Source: Pseudomonadota bacterium (GTDB taxonomy: Bacteria; Pseudomonadota; Gammaproteobacteria; Steroidobacterales; JBCBZW01). From it: a stretch of DNA of 53,019 bases. The translations under genes were made by a program, and so were the position numbers. Shown piece by piece: positions 52,856 through 53,019 of this stretch (its first letter is position 1; each line of letters starts with the position of its first letter). Under the pieces are notes generated by a model. That model did not search any database. It was not told the DNA's origin and worked only from the letters and a program-made list of their open reading frames with translations. The stretch is from contig JBCBZW010000026.1 in the NCBI GenBank assembly GCA_039815145.1, positions 1 through 53,019 on the forward strand. Direction: 5' to 3'.

Positions 52856-53019
52856 TGATCCCTGAGGCTGGCCAACGCGGTATCGAGGCCTGCCAAGTCT
52901 ACATCCAATTTGAGGGACTTACTGGCTGGATCCCAGGCCTTGGACCAGTTGGCAACACCGTACTTGCCGGTGAGCGTGCTGCCGAAGAATGGGGCTAGCC
53001 TTTCGACGGTGCCGAGGAC
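52852..53019 (-). CDS. C-terminal end of a minus-strand gene of unknown function (partial)
   Basis: Read from the right window edge, this is an unbroken 55-codon frame ending at the TAG supplied by the CTAG at 52852-52855. The residues include LAPFFGSTLTGKYGVANWSK and SKSLKLDVDLAGLDTALASL, amphipathic and protein-like, with no family I recognise. The gene continues beyond the window. Because its stop lies in the element end, the native C terminus may have been cut off by the insertion. Confidence 0.5.
   Translation of the reverse strand, partial: VLGTVERLAPFFGSTLTGKYGVANWSKAWDPASKSLKLDVDLAGLDTALASLRDH

Noticed and set aside
52771-52998. Plus-strand frame of 75 codons at the right end
   Set aside because: It starts inside the element remnant and lies antisense to a better-looking minus-strand C terminus.

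Overview
The window is about 53 kb of GC-rich, gene-dense DNA from a Gram-negative bacterium. An RND efflux pair, several lipoproteins with LxxC boxes, a TonB-dependent receptor, an MltD-type murein hydrolase and sigma-54 control all point to an outer-membrane organism. I infer a gammaproteobacterium, possibly marine, from the mix of receptor and halogenase genes. I see no rRNA, tRNA, CRISPR array or complete insertion sequence.

Layout. Positions 67-8001 are on the minus strand: an RND permease and adaptor, a DUF885 lipoprotein, a DUF808 membrane protein, a short MetK-like protein and a cupin. Positions 8188-9776 hold a TerB-like protein and a DUF819 transporter. After a thioesterase, a translationally coupled minus operon (10540-14545) encodes a DUF917 protein, a hydantoinase A-type protein and a cytosine permease. 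Next come a BON-LysM protein, an acyl-CoA dehydrogenase divergent from an aminoglycoside-phosphotransferase-fold kinase, a DUF4184 protein and a DUF4126-nucleosidase fusion. These are followed by a GAF/degenerate GGDEF protein, a TPR protein, a SpeE-like methyltransferase, a CPA1 antiporter and a long helical-repeat protein.

Positions 27497-35549 form a TonB-receptor locus: receptor, two flavin-dependent halogenases and a DUF6445 oxygenase on the minus strand, with a divergent LacI regulator. Positions 39574-47046 hold a two-component system (NtrC-type regulator and NtrY-like kinase) facing an adaptor/ATPase/permease ABC exporter operon. A consensus sigma-54 promoter and a 38-bp dyad lie between them. 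The right end holds an erythromycin-esterase-like lipoprotein, an NTF2-like protein, a trans-3-hydroxyproline dehydratase-like protein, an FG-GAP propeller protein and a small mobile-element remnant.

The most interesting locus is 6944-7666. A strong promoter reads into a leader that closely matches the SAM-II (metA) riboswitch. The leader continues into a nested hairpin that buries the Shine-Dalgarno sequence of a 183-residue protein resembling the first part of S-adenosylmethionine synthetase, without its catalytic motifs. This looks like a SAM-controlled, truncated MetK paralogue. The assignment comes from reading the sequence and recalled family consensus; no search was run.
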